Origin: Candidatus Pelearchaeum maunauluense
GTDB lineage: Archaea; Thermoproteota; Nitrososphaeria_A; Caldarchaeales; Caldarchaeaceae
Assembly: GCA_030059675.1 (NCBI GenBank)
Contig: JANVYQ010000007.1
Coordinates: forward strand, 1-64,000
Length of the DNA: 64,000 nucleotides
Reading direction: 5' to 3'
A program made the position numbers and the translations under genes. Under the pieces are notes generated by a model. That model had not been told where the DNA came from. It worked only from the letters and a program-made list of their open reading frames with translations, and did no database searches. Shown here in pieces: positions 24,334 through 32,869 of this stretch (the first letter of the stretch is position 1; each line of letters begins with the position of its first letter).

Positions 24334-24694
24334 TAACACCCAAACTGAGCGGCATAATCCCGAGACAACGCTCACAGAATTCTACAACCTATTCGCCGCA
24401 ATAGTAACACCAAACGGCGTTAAGATAATCAAGTTCCACATGCGCCGCATACTGGGCGAGGAGCCGGCCAAAGTGTTGGAGCAGAATCCCAAGCGCTTTG
24501 CAGAGGCATTCACGCAGCTTTTCGGATGCGAAGAGGCTGTAAGGATTGTTGAGCAGATGATAATAAGCCATTTTTCAATAGAGCTTGAATCTAACAAGAG
24601 TCTTATCGGTATGCTTAAGGAAGGACGTTATGAGGAATTTAACAGAACGCTATCAGCTTTTAATCAAGTGAGGGCTAGGAGCGGCTCGGTCTAG
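24317..24694 (+). CDS. NitrOD5-like small helical protein
   Basis: A 125-aa protein. I choose ATG 24317 because AGGTGGGG lies at good spacing; a GTG at 24305 is the longer option. The core (about 25-85) resembles the NitrOD5 domain of Thaumarchaeota: an ILGEEPAKVLEQNPKRFAEA stretch and LFGCEEAVRIVEQMII, the FG-x-x-A...E-x-I pattern seen in that family. NitrOD5 domains are found as output modules in archaeal signalling proteins, with no known biochemical role. It overlaps the zinc-finger gene, so it should be co-translated with it. Confidence 0.55.
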   Translation: MPRESSNTQTERHNPETTLTEFYNLFAAIVTPNGVKIIKFHMRRILGEEPAKVLEQNPKRFAEAFTQLFGCEEAVRIVEQMIISHFSIELESNKSLIGMLKEGRYEEFNRTLSAFNQVRARSGSV

Positions 24695-24750
24695 CCGCAT
24701 ACCCATACATATATTTACGTACAGCCGCCTTTACTATAAGGGGTTGAGTT

Positions 24751-25896
24751 TTGGGTCTGGACTTCAGCTTCAGTGAGGAGCAGGAGCTTTTCCGCAAGTC
24801 TGTTCGCGAGTTCGCTGAGCGTGAGATAAAGCCGCGCATTAAGGAGTATGAGGAGAAACGTGAATGGCCTTGGGAGATTTGGCGGCGCATGGCGGAGTTC
24901 GGCATCCAGGGATTATGCTATCCAAAGGAGTACGGCGGACTTGATGCAGATTACGTTACGGTAGGGATAGCTACCGAGGAGATAGCGCGGGCGGGTGGCC
25001 CTTATCCATCCCATATATGGGGGACGATAATAGCGAGGTATGGTAGTGAGGAGCAGAAGGAGCGTTGGATACCCAAAATCGTGAGAGGCGAGACGCTGGT
25101 CGGCGTGGGCTCAACGGAGCCGCGCGGCGGCTCTGACGCTGCTGGAATACAGACGAAAGCAGAGAGAAGGAACGACCACTACATCATAAATGGCGAGAAG
25201 CAGTTTGTCAGTCACATAAAGGAGTCGGAGGCATTCATAATAACTGCACGCACAGGCCCCTTGCCGCGCGACAAGGGAATAAGCACGATACTCGTGGAGC
25301 TTGACCGCGAGGGAATAGAGAAATATTACTTCAGGACTATGGGGTGGTGGTCCCACTCATTCGGCGGAATAAGATTCAACAACGTCCAAGTTCCTGTCAG
25401 CAATAGGATTGGGGAGGAGAATAAGGGCTTCAAGTATCTTATGATGACCTTTGATAAGGCGCGGGTTCTTTTGGGCTTATGGGCTCTTGGCTATGCTGAA
25501 GCAAGCCTTGAGGAGACGATGAGCTACGCCAAGCAGCGCGAGGTCTTCGGGAGGCCGCTGGCCAAGCTCATAAACGTCCAGTTTGACATAGCCGAGTCGT
25601 ATACGCGTATAGAGGCGGCCAAGCTCCTCTGCTACAGAGCATTATGGCTGGCTGACCAGCAGAGGCCGCATGTGAAGGAGTCTGCCATGGCTAAGTATTA
25701 TGCCCTCACTACAGCGTGCGACGTTATTGATAGGATGATTCAGATTCATGGCGCTGTCGGGATAACGTCGGAGCTTGAGCTGGAGAGGCGATACCGCGAT
25801 GTGAGGGGTATTAGGATAGGCGATGGAACTGATGAGATAATGAAGCTAATCGTAGCCCGCGAGCTTCTGGGCCGCGAGTACCTGCCATACCGCTAG
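24751..25896 (+). CDS. Acyl-CoA dehydrogenase
   Basis: FAD enzyme that introduces the alpha-beta double bond in acyl-CoA. The 381-aa protein has the N-terminal helical domain, the VGSTEPRGGSDAAGIQT flavin-loop region, the QRXXFGRPL-type segment (QREVFGRPLAKL), and a C-terminal GDGTDEIMKLIVAREL in which Glu is the likely catalytic base. The start is TTG after an AAGGGG ribosome site. Electron transfer flavoprotein genes are not in the window. It could act in fatty-acid or branched-chain acyl-CoA oxidation with the thiolase at 11.2 kb, but they are unlinked. Confidence 0.93.
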   Translation: MGLDFSFSEEQELFRKSVREFAEREIKPRIKEYEEKREWPWEIWRRMAEFGIQGLCYPKEYGGLDADYVTVGIATEEIARAGGPYPSHIWGTIIARYGSEEQKERWIPKIVRGETLVGVGSTEPRGGSDAAGIQTKAERRNDHYIINGEKQFVSHIKESEAFIITARTGPLPRDKGISTILVELDREGIEKYYFRTMGWWSHSFGGIRFNNVQVPVSNRIGEENKGFKYLMMTFDKARVLLGLWALGYAEASLEETMSYAKQREVFGRPLAKLINVQFDIAESYTRIEAAKLLCYRALWLADQQRPHVKESAMAKYYALTTACDVIDRMIQIHGAVGITSELELERRYRDVRGIRIGDGTDEIMKLIVARELLGREYLPYR

Positions 25897-25915
25897 CCAG
25901 CGAGGTGGCGGGGGC

Positions 25916-26209
25916 TTGTCTGGGATAACGATACGGCAACTCCAGCAACACTTCAGGGAGCTGTACTTCGCGCGCGACAGCGCGCGTGGCGCTGAGCTAA
26001 CCTTCCTCTGGTTCGTCTCAGAGGTGGGCGAGGCTGCCGACGCCCTCAAGGACAGGGATGGCGATAAGCTTGAGGCCGAGATAGCCGACGTCCTCGCATG
26101 GCTGCTAAGCTTCTGCAACGTTGCTGGAATAGACTTGGAGCGTGCCGTGCTACATAAATACGGTGATGCATGTCCAAGGTGTGGGGCCAAGCCCTGCTCA
26201 TGTGACTAG
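25916..26209 (+). CDS. MazG-like nucleotide pyrophosphohydrolase with zinc-knuckle tail
   Basis: A 97-aa all-alpha NTP pyrophosphatase-like protein. Metal-binding acidic residues are Glu36 and Glu39 (SEVGEAAD) and Glu55 and Asp58 (AEIADVLAW), the EExxE...ExxD pattern. The C-terminus adds CPRCGAKPCSC (Cys86, 89, 94, 96), a short zinc-binding tail seen in some archaeal members. The TTG start follows GAGGTGGCGGGGG. It lies 5 bases before the nre gene, so a house-cleaning role with DNA repair is a reasonable guess. Confidence 0.85.
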   Translation: MSGITIRQLQQHFRELYFARDSARGAELTFLWFVSEVGEAADALKDRDGDKLEAEIADVLAWLLSFCNVAGIDLERAVLHKYGDACPRCGAKPCSCD

Positions 26210-26214
26210 GTTTT

Positions 26215-27471
26215 ATGAAGCAGCTAAAGCTACACGCAACCACCGGGCCAGAGGCGAGGCGCGAGCGTGTAGAATGCCCAGAATGTAGGGGCGTCCCGCG
26301 TTATTGCAGCCTTAATGTCTGCCCTTACTTCAGAGGTCTTCTGAGCAGGGAAGCGCTGGAGCGCAAACTGTCCAGCGAGAGCGTATTCGGCCCAAGCCCG
26401 CCGACGGTCTTCGTAGGCTCATACGGCTACCCGAAAGTCCGTGTAGGGCCTATGCTAAGCCTGCTGGACGAGGAGCATGCAGCCCTCGCTGAAGACACCC
26501 AACGCTGGCTTGAGTTAGGGCTGGATAAGATACTTGACATAAGGCTGAGCATGCTCTATGGAAGGAGGTACAGCCCCGTAACGGCTGCTAGGAGTCAAGA
26601 GAGGCATGTTATGATTTTGCAGGAGCTTGCCATGTCTTTGAAGCCTGTTGATACTGAGGTCTGGCTTGAGAAACGGCCGCTTGTAAGGGCTGGGTTTCAG
26701 GTGAGGGCTGCCCCATTCGGCCCCTCAGCGCCTGCCAAGCGTGTCCAGATAGCTGAGAACCCCCAAGTCCCGCGCATCGTTGATAGGGTTGCCGCCGATA
26801 CCGACATGAAGGCGGAGGCGTCGGTGAACAAGCTATACACCGCAGGCCTGCGGGAGTATGATATAGTGAGGCTGTTGAGCGCTGGTCTGCTAGGCACGCG
26901 AATTGAGAGGCGCTTCGTCCCAACAGAGTGGAGCATAACCGCGGTTGACGACATCATAGGAAAGAGCCTCCGAAAGAATGTGAAGAGAAACGTGCTCATC
27001 AGCGATTTCCTATTCTACACAGCGTCAGGCGTGCATAACCGCGTGTCAGTAGCGCTGCTACCTCTCCCCTGGATGTTTGAGGTCGCCGAGTTCTGGCATC
27101 GCAACGGTGTCTCGGGCCCGTTTATGGACTCAGAACTACCTCTTGAACGGGACAGGTATCCTGAGAATGTAGGGGGCGCTTACCACGCTGTCAGGCTTCC
27201 CATTCTGGAGCACCTGCATAAGCTGCGAAGGCAGGCCGCTGCTATAGCTGTTATTGAGATATGGCCTGGCTGGATTCCCCTCGGCGTGTGGAGGTTTAGG
27301 GAGCTCGCAAGACGCGCACTAGCAGGGGAGCCGCGTAGATTTGACGACCTAAAGGAGCTGCTAAGCCACATGCGCGAGAGTATAGGAAGGCATCTAGACC
27401 TGTGGGTCAGGCGTAGCAGGGTTCTCAGGTTCTATGAGGAACAGCGCTCACTTGGTCTCTGGATGCGCTGA
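26215..27471 (+). CDS. nreA: Nre-family DNA repair protein with PCNA-interacting tail
   Basis: Archaeal repair protein of 418 aa (DUF650/DUF651 region). The N-terminus has a zinc motif (VECPECRG...YCSLNVCPYF) and the conserved FVGSYGYPKVRVGP stretch. The central SDFLFYTASGVHNRVSVALLP and the YHAVRLPILE segment are typical. The last residues, EEQRSLGLWMR, match a PIP box (Q-x-x-L-x-x-W), the PCNA clamp contact reported for halophilic and Archaeoglobus NreA. Its known role is in DNA-damage tolerance. The final 24 bases, including most of the PIP-box codons, are overlapped antisense by a small AbrB gene. Confidence 0.92.
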   Translation: MKQLKLHATTGPEARRERVECPECRGVPRYCSLNVCPYFRGLLSREALERKLSSESVFGPSPPTVFVGSYGYPKVRVGPMLSLLDEEHAALAEDTQRWLELGLDKILDIRLSMLYGRRYSPVTAARSQERHVMILQELAMSLKPVDTEVWLEKRPLVRAGFQVRAAPFGPSAPAKRVQIAENPQVPRIVDRVAADTDMKAEASVNKLYTAGLREYDIVRLLSAGLLGTRIERRFVPTEWSITAVDDIIGKSLRKNVKRNVLISDFLFYTASGVHNRVSVALLPLPWMFEVAEFWHRNGVSGPFMDSELPLERDRYPENVGGAYHAVRLPILEHLHKLRRQAAAIAVIEIWPGWIPLGVWRFRELARRALAGEPRRFDDLKELLSHMRESIGRHLDLWVRRSRVLRFYEEQRSLGLWMR

Positions 27472-27618
27472 CTTGCGCTTCACAATCCTTATACGGCAGA
27501 AGAGAGCATCGCCATCCTTAATCTCAAATATCTTCCTAATCTCCTCTGGTATCGTTATCCTGCCACCAGCGGTAACCTCGGCGAAAAACGGTATATCCTC
27601 CTCGCTTATCTCAACCAT
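27448..27618 (-). CDS. 56-aa AbrB/SpoVT-type DNA-binding protein
   Basis: A short gene on the minus strand. The protein starts MVEISEEDIPFFAEV and has the swapped-hairpin AbrB signature GGRITIPEEIRKIF followed by KDGDALFCRIRIVKRK. The upstream TAA and the lack of another start in frame fix the ATG at 27618. Such proteins are usually antitoxins or transition-state regulators that dimerise to bind DNA. No toxin gene is adjacent: the mevalonate decarboxylase is 47 bases upstream. Its 3' end overlaps the end of nre. Confidence is high because the motif is continuous. Confidence 0.8.
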   Translation of the reverse strand: MVEISEEDIPFFAEVTAGGRITIPEEIRKIFEIKDGDALFCRIRIVKRKSAHPETK

Positions 27619-27665
27619 CTCTGGCTGTTTCTGGACAATGACTGCTTATTAAAAATGCAGCCGCC

Positions 27666-28631
27666 TTACTCAGCCTTTACGGGGCCTCCTATCCCAGACC
27701 TGATAGCCCTATACCCCAGCTCCTCCACCTGCGCATTAACGTATTCCATATCCTCCCAAGCGGTGTTTATGAAGACGCTTGGGCCAGTCTGCATGGAGTA
27801 GAAACACTCAACGCCCTCGCCGCGTAGTTGCTTGACCAGCTCCACGACCTTCAAACTATCGGGAGATGTTAGGATTAGCCGCTTGGGGCCTGTCATGGTT
27901 ACTGCGTGTAGCTCTAATGTGTCAAGCTCCACCAACTCTCCAAACCTCCTGAGGTCTCCATCCTGTATGGCTGCTTCAAGCTCGTCGCATCTTTTCTGGG
28001 CTGAGACGCAGCGCGCTTGGAAGAAGGCTGAAAGCTCAGCCTCTCTGTGAGCCTCCTCCGTAGAGAGCTCTGCGCGGAAGGGTATGATGAGCATAGCCAA
28101 GTCAAGCTCTTCCTTCCCAGCTATACGCACCGCGTAAGAGTCTTCGTCGCATGTTCCAGCATACCACCTGGCATACTCGCCCACAACGCTCCTGCATGCC
28201 GAGCCAGCCAGCCTCCTGGCTATGCGCGAGAGTAGCCGCGTATCCCAGCCAAGGCTTCTATCAAGGCCAGCAGCCTTGTACGCTGCCGCAGCAAGGGCAG
28301 CGCCAGCGGCGGCTGAGAAGCCAAGCCCCTTAGCAGAGCCGCCTGGAAGCGAGTTCCAAGACTCCACGCGTACACGCTCCTCAATAGAGGCTAAGCGCCT
28401 AACAGTGTCTATGACCGTTAAAATCCTCTCCAACGGGCGCCCAGTTATTGGGAAACCATCAACTATAGCTTGGTCGCTCTCAAAGTCGCCGAACTCCACG
28501 CGCGTTGTTGTGTGTAGAGCTTCTACGTTTACGGATATGCTGTCGTGGTAAGGTATTCTCTGCTCCCAGTCGCGTAGGCCGTGGTATTTTATCAACGCCT
28601 GCATGGGATGAGCCTTGGCTGTTGCCTTCAA
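27666..28631 (-). CDS. Mevalonate (di)phosphate decarboxylase-like GHMP enzyme
   Basis: Isoprenoid pathway enzyme of 321 aa. Family marks are QALIKYHG with Lys15, the phosphate loop NSLPGGSAKGLGFSAA (93-108), GSACRSVVG (143-151) and TGPSVF (282-287). In eukaryotic diphosphomevalonate decarboxylase the catalytic Asp is in HATCLD; the aligned segment here is HAVTMT (242-247), with Thr247 at that place. So the true reaction may be phosphomevalonate or bisphosphomevalonate decarboxylation, or mevalonate 3-phosphorylation. It ends the hjc-lrp-glyA run, and supplies isoprenoids for ether lipids (egsA and reductase in this window). Confidence 0.85.
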   Translation of the reverse strand: MKATAKAHPMQALIKYHGLRDWEQRIPYHDSISVNVEALHTTTRVEFGDFESDQAIVDGFPITGRPLERILTVIDTVRRLASIEERVRVESWNSLPGGSAKGLGFSAAAGAALAAAAYKAAGLDRSLGWDTRLLSRIARRLAGSACRSVVGEYARWYAGTCDEDSYAVRIAGKEELDLAMLIIPFRAELSTEEAHREAELSAFFQARCVSAQKRCDELEAAIQDGDLRRFGELVELDTLELHAVTMTGPKRLILTSPDSLKVVELVKQLRGEGVECFYSMQTGPSVFINTAWEDMEYVNAQVEELGYRAIRSGIGGPVKAE

Positions 28632-28651
28632 GCGCGTCTCTCCAGCTCCTC

Positions 28652-29815
28652 TTATTGGAGAGCGTATCTTATCTTTTTGAACCGTCTTAGAAGTCTCGCA
28701 ACTCCCCGTCTAGCCTGGCCTGCGTGCCCATCCAAAGCAAGCTTGATGAGCGCAGCCACCTCGCGCATTTCTCTAGCACCCATTCCCAGACGCGCTACTT
28801 CGTTGGTTCCTAGCCTTACAGCCATGTCAACCACTATCCCGGCTTCCTCAAGCCTATCTCTGAACCACACGCCCTCGTCTGGGTTTTTCGGTATGTAGAC
28901 CTGGTGCGTCTCTGTGTATCCTCTGCTGCCTTTGAAGACGTTTATCCCAGCCTTGTCAAGCTCAGCCGCTAATGTCTTGGCGTTCTCCACTATGCGCGGG
29001 GCATATTTGGAGCCGTAGCGCCGCATCTCCTCCAGAGCAACAGCGAGAGCAGCAACCCTGTTGAGGTGTATGTTATCAACGAACTTGTGGAGGGTGTTAG
29101 ACTCTATCCTGGAGGCCAGCTCCCTGTTGTTGGTTAGTATTATGCCGCCCTGAGGGCCTGGGAATGACTTGTGGGTTGAGCCTAGGAGTATGTCAGCTCC
29201 CTCGTTGAGCGGGTTTGGGAATGTATGGCCAGCTATGAGGCCCAAAACATGAGAGCCGTCAAAGATTACCGCACCACCATAGCTATGCACCTCCTCCGCA
29301 ATCTCCCTAACAGGCTGGGGGAAGAGTATCAGGCTCGCCCCGAGGATTACCACGCTGGGCTTCTCACCTCTTATCACATCTAGACAGCCCCATAGCTCCA
29401 GCTGCTGCTCGCTGCTGTTGAACGGTAGCTGGACGGTCTGTAGTGAGAAGATTTCAGGTATCTTGTCTTGGTCTAGTCCTGGGTATCCGCCATGCTCGGA
29501 TGCTATCACAGCTATCTTCTGTCCCTTGGATACTGTAGAGTATAGTGCGGTCATAAGCGCCACATGCCCTGAGAGTGGCGCGACTGAACAGAACTCCGCG
29601 TTGAAGACTTCTCTTCCCAGCTGCTCCGCGGCATCCCATAGTTTCCGCGCGTATTTTGTGCCACCGTAGAACTCAGGCCTGAAAGCGTATCTCCCAGCTA
29701 GGTCGCTTGCCAAGGCTCTCCTAGCAGCGGGGCTTAGAATATTCTCGCTAGCAACTAGGTTGAGACGCCGCCGCCTATACTGCTCATGCTCCGCCACCAG
29801 CTTAGTCGGGTTCAA
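28652..29815 (-). CDS. glyA: Serine hydroxymethyltransferase
   Basis: PLP enzyme that interconverts serine and glycine with a one-carbon carrier (a tetrahydropterin). At 387 aa it is shorter than bacterial enzymes. It has LNLVASENILSPAARRAL, the EFYGGTKYARKLWD region, DGSHVLGLIAG with the PLP-contacting Asp186, and the lysine of STHKSFPGPQGG (Lys216) that forms the Schiff base. It sits between an Lrp/AsnC regulator and the decarboxylase on one strand. The carrier could be tetrahydromethanopterin or tetrahydrofolate. Confidence 0.9.
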   Translation of the reverse strand: MNPTKLVAEHEQYRRRRLNLVASENILSPAARRALASDLAGRYAFRPEFYGGTKYARKLWDAAEQLGREVFNAEFCSVAPLSGHVALMTALYSTVSKGQKIAVIASEHGGYPGLDQDKIPEIFSLQTVQLPFNSSEQQLELWGCLDVIRGEKPSVVILGASLILFPQPVREIAEEVHSYGGAVIFDGSHVLGLIAGHTFPNPLNEGADILLGSTHKSFPGPQGGIILTNNRELASRIESNTLHKFVDNIHLNRVAALAVALEEMRRYGSKYAPRIVENAKTLAAELDKAGINVFKGSRGYTETHQVYIPKNPDEGVWFRDRLEEAGIVVDMAVRLGTNEVARLGMGAREMREVAALIKLALDGHAGQARRGVARLLRRFKKIRYALQ

Positions 29816-29853
29816 CAGACGCTCTGTAGCTTTAGGTAGTATATTAGCTCAGC

Positions 29854-30303
29854 CTAAACCAGCGAGTATCGGACATCGCTCTTAACTATCCTTATGGTTA
29901 TCAGTGAGTTGACCTCTATTACTCCCTTGATTCTCTTCACCTTGTTTATCGTTTGGTGAAGCCCGTCTAGGTCGTGAGCCATTATGACCGCGATAGCGTC
30001 GTAGTCTCCTGAGAGTTGGTAGATGTGCGGTATCTCGCGCATGGCTGTCATCTCGCGCAGAACCTCATCTATATTCTCTGGACTTATCCGTAGCATTAGC
30101 GCGGCTGAGTGGTTAATCCCAATCATACGCGGGTCAACCAGAGCCACTATCTTACGTATAACGCCAGCCTTGATGAGACGGGAGATTCTAAATCTTATCG
30201 TGTTCTCATTTACGTTCAGTTTCCTCCCAATCTCGGCATATGATGCCCTGCCGTCCTCCTGGAGTATCTCTAGGATTTTCTTATCAAGGTCGTCTAGCTC
30301 CAA
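29854..30303 (-). CDS. Lrp/AsnC family transcription regulator
   Basis: A 149-aa feast/famine regulator. The N-terminal helix-turn-helix is LDDLDKKILEILQEDGRASYAEIGRKLNVNENT in fragments typical of the family, followed by the RAM ligand-binding domain (IYQLSGDYDAIAVIMAHD and ending with a short NSLITIRIVK strand). It lies 3 bases after hjc and 38 bases before glyA, so it may control the operon in response to an amino acid such as glycine or serine. The ligand is inferred only. Confidence 0.92.
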   Translation of the reverse strand: MELDDLDKKILEILQEDGRASYAEIGRKLNVNENTIRFRISRLIKAGVIRKIVALVDPRMIGINHSAALMLRISPENIDEVLREMTAMREIPHIYQLSGDYDAIAVIMAHDLDGLHQTINKVKRIKGVIEVNSLITIRIVKSDVRYSLV

Positions 30304-30306
30304 CCC

Positions 30307-30747
30307 CTATACCACCTGCTTCCTGCTTTCTCCAGGCCATCTAATCGTTATAGACCTATCCTCGCCGTTTAGGGGGAGTTCTAGGAACCGCCATCCCCGT
30401 CCCAGGAATCTAATCGCCACAACTGGTTTTGGGTGGAATTCACCGCCGCAATGTGGGCATTTTATCCTGAATCTTTTTGAGAAGTCCTTGAGCCGCTTGA
30501 CCTGCTCCACCTCCAGCATGGCGTAGCGCTTGCTGCTGGACTTAACTTCTATCGCCAGAAGCTCGCCGTGGTCTACCGCTATTATGTCGGGTTTGGCCAT
30601 CTTGCCCGCGCCGCTTCCAGGGGTTCTCACAGCATAGCAGCCGTCCTCACTGGCTTCTATGAAGCGCCTCAACAAGCTATACTCTCCCTCATAGCCCACC
30701 CGCGCCTTATACCTTGGAGAAGCAGAGTCCCGCGGCTTCCTAGGCAA
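30307..30747 (-). CDS. hjc: Holliday junction resolvase Hjc
   Basis: Resolves four-way DNA junctions in recombination. The 146-aa protein has the archaeal Hjc layout: Glu20 in GYEGEY, Arg and Ser in AVRTPGSGAG, then the PD-(D/E)xK core with Asp54 (KPDIIAV) and Glu67-Val-Lys69 (AIEVKSS). An additional CPHCGGEFHPKP segment (Cys97, Cys100) is inserted before the last strand, and is likely a zinc knuckle since many Hjc proteins lack it. It starts the hjc-lrp-glyA-decarboxylase run. Confidence 0.92.
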   Translation of the reverse strand: MPRKPRDSASPRYKARVGYEGEYSLLRRFIEASEDGCYAVRTPGSGAGKMAKPDIIAVDHGELLAIEVKSSSKRYAMLEVEQVKRLKDFSKRFRIKCPHCGGEFHPKPVVAIRFLGRGWRFLELPLNGEDRSITIRWPGESRKQVV

Positions 30748-30769
30748 GATGAGAACACCCCACTCTTCC

Positions 30770-31156
30770 TTACGTTATCTTCTCGCGTTTATCTACTATC
30801 TTCTTCTCCTTCTCGTTCTCGCGGTGTATTGGGCGTTTCTCTATCTGGCCCAGCTCTATTATGAGCGGGCTTAGAAAATGGCTGAAGGATGCTGAGTTTT
30901 TAACCCATTTCCTCTCGCTGGGCTTTGAGAGGTAGCCTAGCTGAACCAGATTAGTGAGGAGCGTGGATATGCTCCTCCTTTTTCTACGGTCTTTTACGAG
31001 TTCTTCAGGGAGAAGCTCGGTTATGTCTGTTAGCGTGAAGGGATGCTGCTTGATGTTCGCTATAGCTGCTAGTATGGCCTCTATATCCGAATCGCTGAGC
31101 AGGCGTGTCTTCCACGATAACATCTTGATTATTGGATTGTTATCAGCCATTTCCAT
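30770..31156 (-). CDS. Winged-helix-like protein, unknown
   Basis: A 128-aa protein. The middle (about residues 22-80) reads as a helix-turn-helix with wing: DIEAILAAIANIKQHPFTLTDI, then RRSISTLLTNLVQLGYLSK. The C-terminus is highly charged (a KEKK and DKREK tail). It could be a small regulator or a nucleic-acid-binding component. It is located between the coiled-coil zinc-ribbon gene and hjc on the same strand, with 22-30 base gaps, so it may share their transcript. Confidence 0.6.
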   Translation of the reverse strand: MEMADNNPIIKMLSWKTRLLSDSDIEAILAAIANIKQHPFTLTDITELLPEELVKDRRKRRSISTLLTNLVQLGYLSKPSERKWVKNSASFSHFLSPLIIELGQIEKRPIHRENEKEKKIVDKREKIT

Positions 31157-31186
31157 ACCACCAACTCAACTATGACGACTCCAATT

Positions 31187-32698
31187 CTAATAATAGCGGA
31201 GAAGCGTCGCTGGGTTAAGCTGTATATCACGCCTGCAACTACTGCATTCTAGGACAATCTTATCTCCAGCCTCGGCGGCTTCCTCCAAATCCTCCTTCAC
31301 GGGTAGCATGACTATCGTCCCCTCACCACAGTGCGGGCATTTGACGCGGGCTTTCTTCTCTATCGTGTTTGTGAGTTCCTGCTTGGTGCTTAGTCTCTTG
31401 AAGAAGGCCACCGCTGGCCGTGTCTCCGTCTTTTCCACCGCTTCCTGGGTAGCCTCCTGCACTGGTGGAGGCGGCCTCTCCTGCCGCTGCTCGGCGTATA
31501 TCCTCTTAAGCTCCGCCTCCAGAGCCACGCGCCTCTCAGCCAAAGCCTTAAACTCCTTCTCAAGCTTGTCAAACACCCACTTGGGGACAAGCTCGCTCCT
31601 AATGGCTGGGAGAATCAGCTCAACTATCCTCTTCCGCACGTTCTCTGTCAAGCTCTGCTCAAGCGGCCTCAACGCTGGAAGCTCTCCCTTCCTAACCTTA
31701 ACTATGTTCAGAAGCTGATGAGCAAGCGTTTCAATCTCCTCATTTGAAACTATCTCTGGGTTGTGCATCAGGTTGAGCAGCGAGCGCGCCGCATCAACCT
31801 CTTCCTCAAGAATCTTCACCTGCTCCTCTTTCTTGCTTATCTCCTCATCCAGCGATGCGAGAAGCTCTTGCATCTGTCTTATCTCGTTCTCTATCTCCTC
31901 AGCCTTGCCGCGATATCCGTATAATGATTCATACTCACGTGTCAGCTCCTCTATCTTAGAGTTTAGCTCATTCACTCTATTCTCAAGCTGCTCCACCTCA
32001 GCCTTAAGCCTGTTCCTCGCCTCCATTATGCTGTTAAACTCTGGCTCCACATCTATGAGCGCCGCTATCTGCCCTTCCTTCTCCTTCTTGGAGGATTCTA
32101 TCGCCGCCAGCTCTTCTTCAAGGCTTTTCTTACGGTTCTCCAGCTCCTCTATCTCGCTCAAGAGCGACTTACGCGCATCCAGCATCTCTAGAAGCTTAGC
32201 TGGGTCTCCTCCAAGCTCCTTAAGCTGTTTGGCAGCAGAGACAAGTAGTTCTAAGTCTTGTGTAGAGATGCCGTGACTCTCAAGGAGCTTGAAGAGGTTG
32301 GATGCTTTATTAACCTTGTCTAGAGTGAGTTTCTGCTGCTCCATGTATATCTTCAGGTCTTCCTCTATCTTCTCACGCTTCGCCTTAAGCTCGTTAATCG
32401 CATACTCAAGCTTCACACTCTCCTTAAACTTCTTATCATATTCGCGGAGGAGAACCGTGAAGCTTTTTCCTGTTTCACGCTCAAGCTCTCTAAGCCTTAG
32501 AGCTGTCTTGATATATTTACGCAGCTTAGCTGGTTGTTTTTCCAAGGATTCAAATAATTCCAGTAATGAGTTGATTGTCTGCTCATCTAATCCCAGCTCG
32601 GTGAGACACTTCATGGCTTCGCCCCCAGCCCCCTTAGGCTGGGACTCGCCACCCACACCCTGCTCACTTACTCCCTCCTGGTCTGGAATGTGCGCCAT
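31187..32698 (-). CDS. Long coiled-coil protein with C-terminal zinc ribbon
   Basis: About 500 aa of predominantly heptad-patterned Glu/Lys/Leu sequence (residues 60-320), then a helical segment and a Pro-rich linker (RPPPPVQ), and finally a zinc ribbon with Cys in VKCPHCGEGT and LECSSCRRD. It looks like an SMC-type rod without ATPase heads. I prefer ATG 32698 as the start. The open frame continues to ATG 32761, but the added 63 bases are an AT-rich stretch with TATA-like sequences (ATATATATC and GTATAAAA). It is divergent from the stomatin gene. Function unknown; a scaffold or DNA/RNA-end-binding role is conceivable. Confidence 0.72.
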   Translation of the reverse strand: MAHIPDQEGVSEQGVGGESQPKGAGGEAMKCLTELGLDEQTINSLLELFESLEKQPAKLRKYIKTALRLRELERETGKSFTVLLREYDKKFKESVKLEYAINELKAKREKIEEDLKIYMEQQKLTLDKVNKASNLFKLLESHGISTQDLELLVSAAKQLKELGGDPAKLLEMLDARKSLLSEIEELENRKKSLEEELAAIESSKKEKEGQIAALIDVEPEFNSIMEARNRLKAEVEQLENRVNELNSKIEELTREYESLYGYRGKAEEIENEIRQMQELLASLDEEISKKEEQVKILEEEVDAARSLLNLMHNPEIVSNEEIETLAHQLLNIVKVRKGELPALRPLEQSLTENVRKRIVELILPAIRSELVPKWVFDKLEKEFKALAERRVALEAELKRIYAEQRQERPPPPVQEATQEAVEKTETRPAVAFFKRLSTKQELTNTIEKKARVKCPHCGEGTIVMLPVKEDLEEAAEAGDKIVLECSSCRRDIQLNPATLLRYY

Positions 32699-32869
32699 AC
32701 TCAGCCAAGTTTTATACGGTCTGTATTGATATATATGTGCCATCCCGCGGAGAATACGCATAATATTGGTGTATTTTCGGGCTAGGGCTCACGTAGATGC
32801 GGAGAATTATGCGGTTTATATCGGCAAAAACTATTATAATGTGAAGTGAATTAACTAGCTTGATGCACT

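Noticed and set aside
27434..27652. Plus-strand 72-codon frame after nreA
   Set aside because: It is antisense to the AbrB gene, whose motif is clear on the minus strand.
31761..32729. Two Ser-rich plus-strand frames (171 and 146 codons)
   Set aside because: They mirror the Glu/Lys/Leu coiled-coil gene; Ser/Leu/Phe runs are the usual shadow of such codons.
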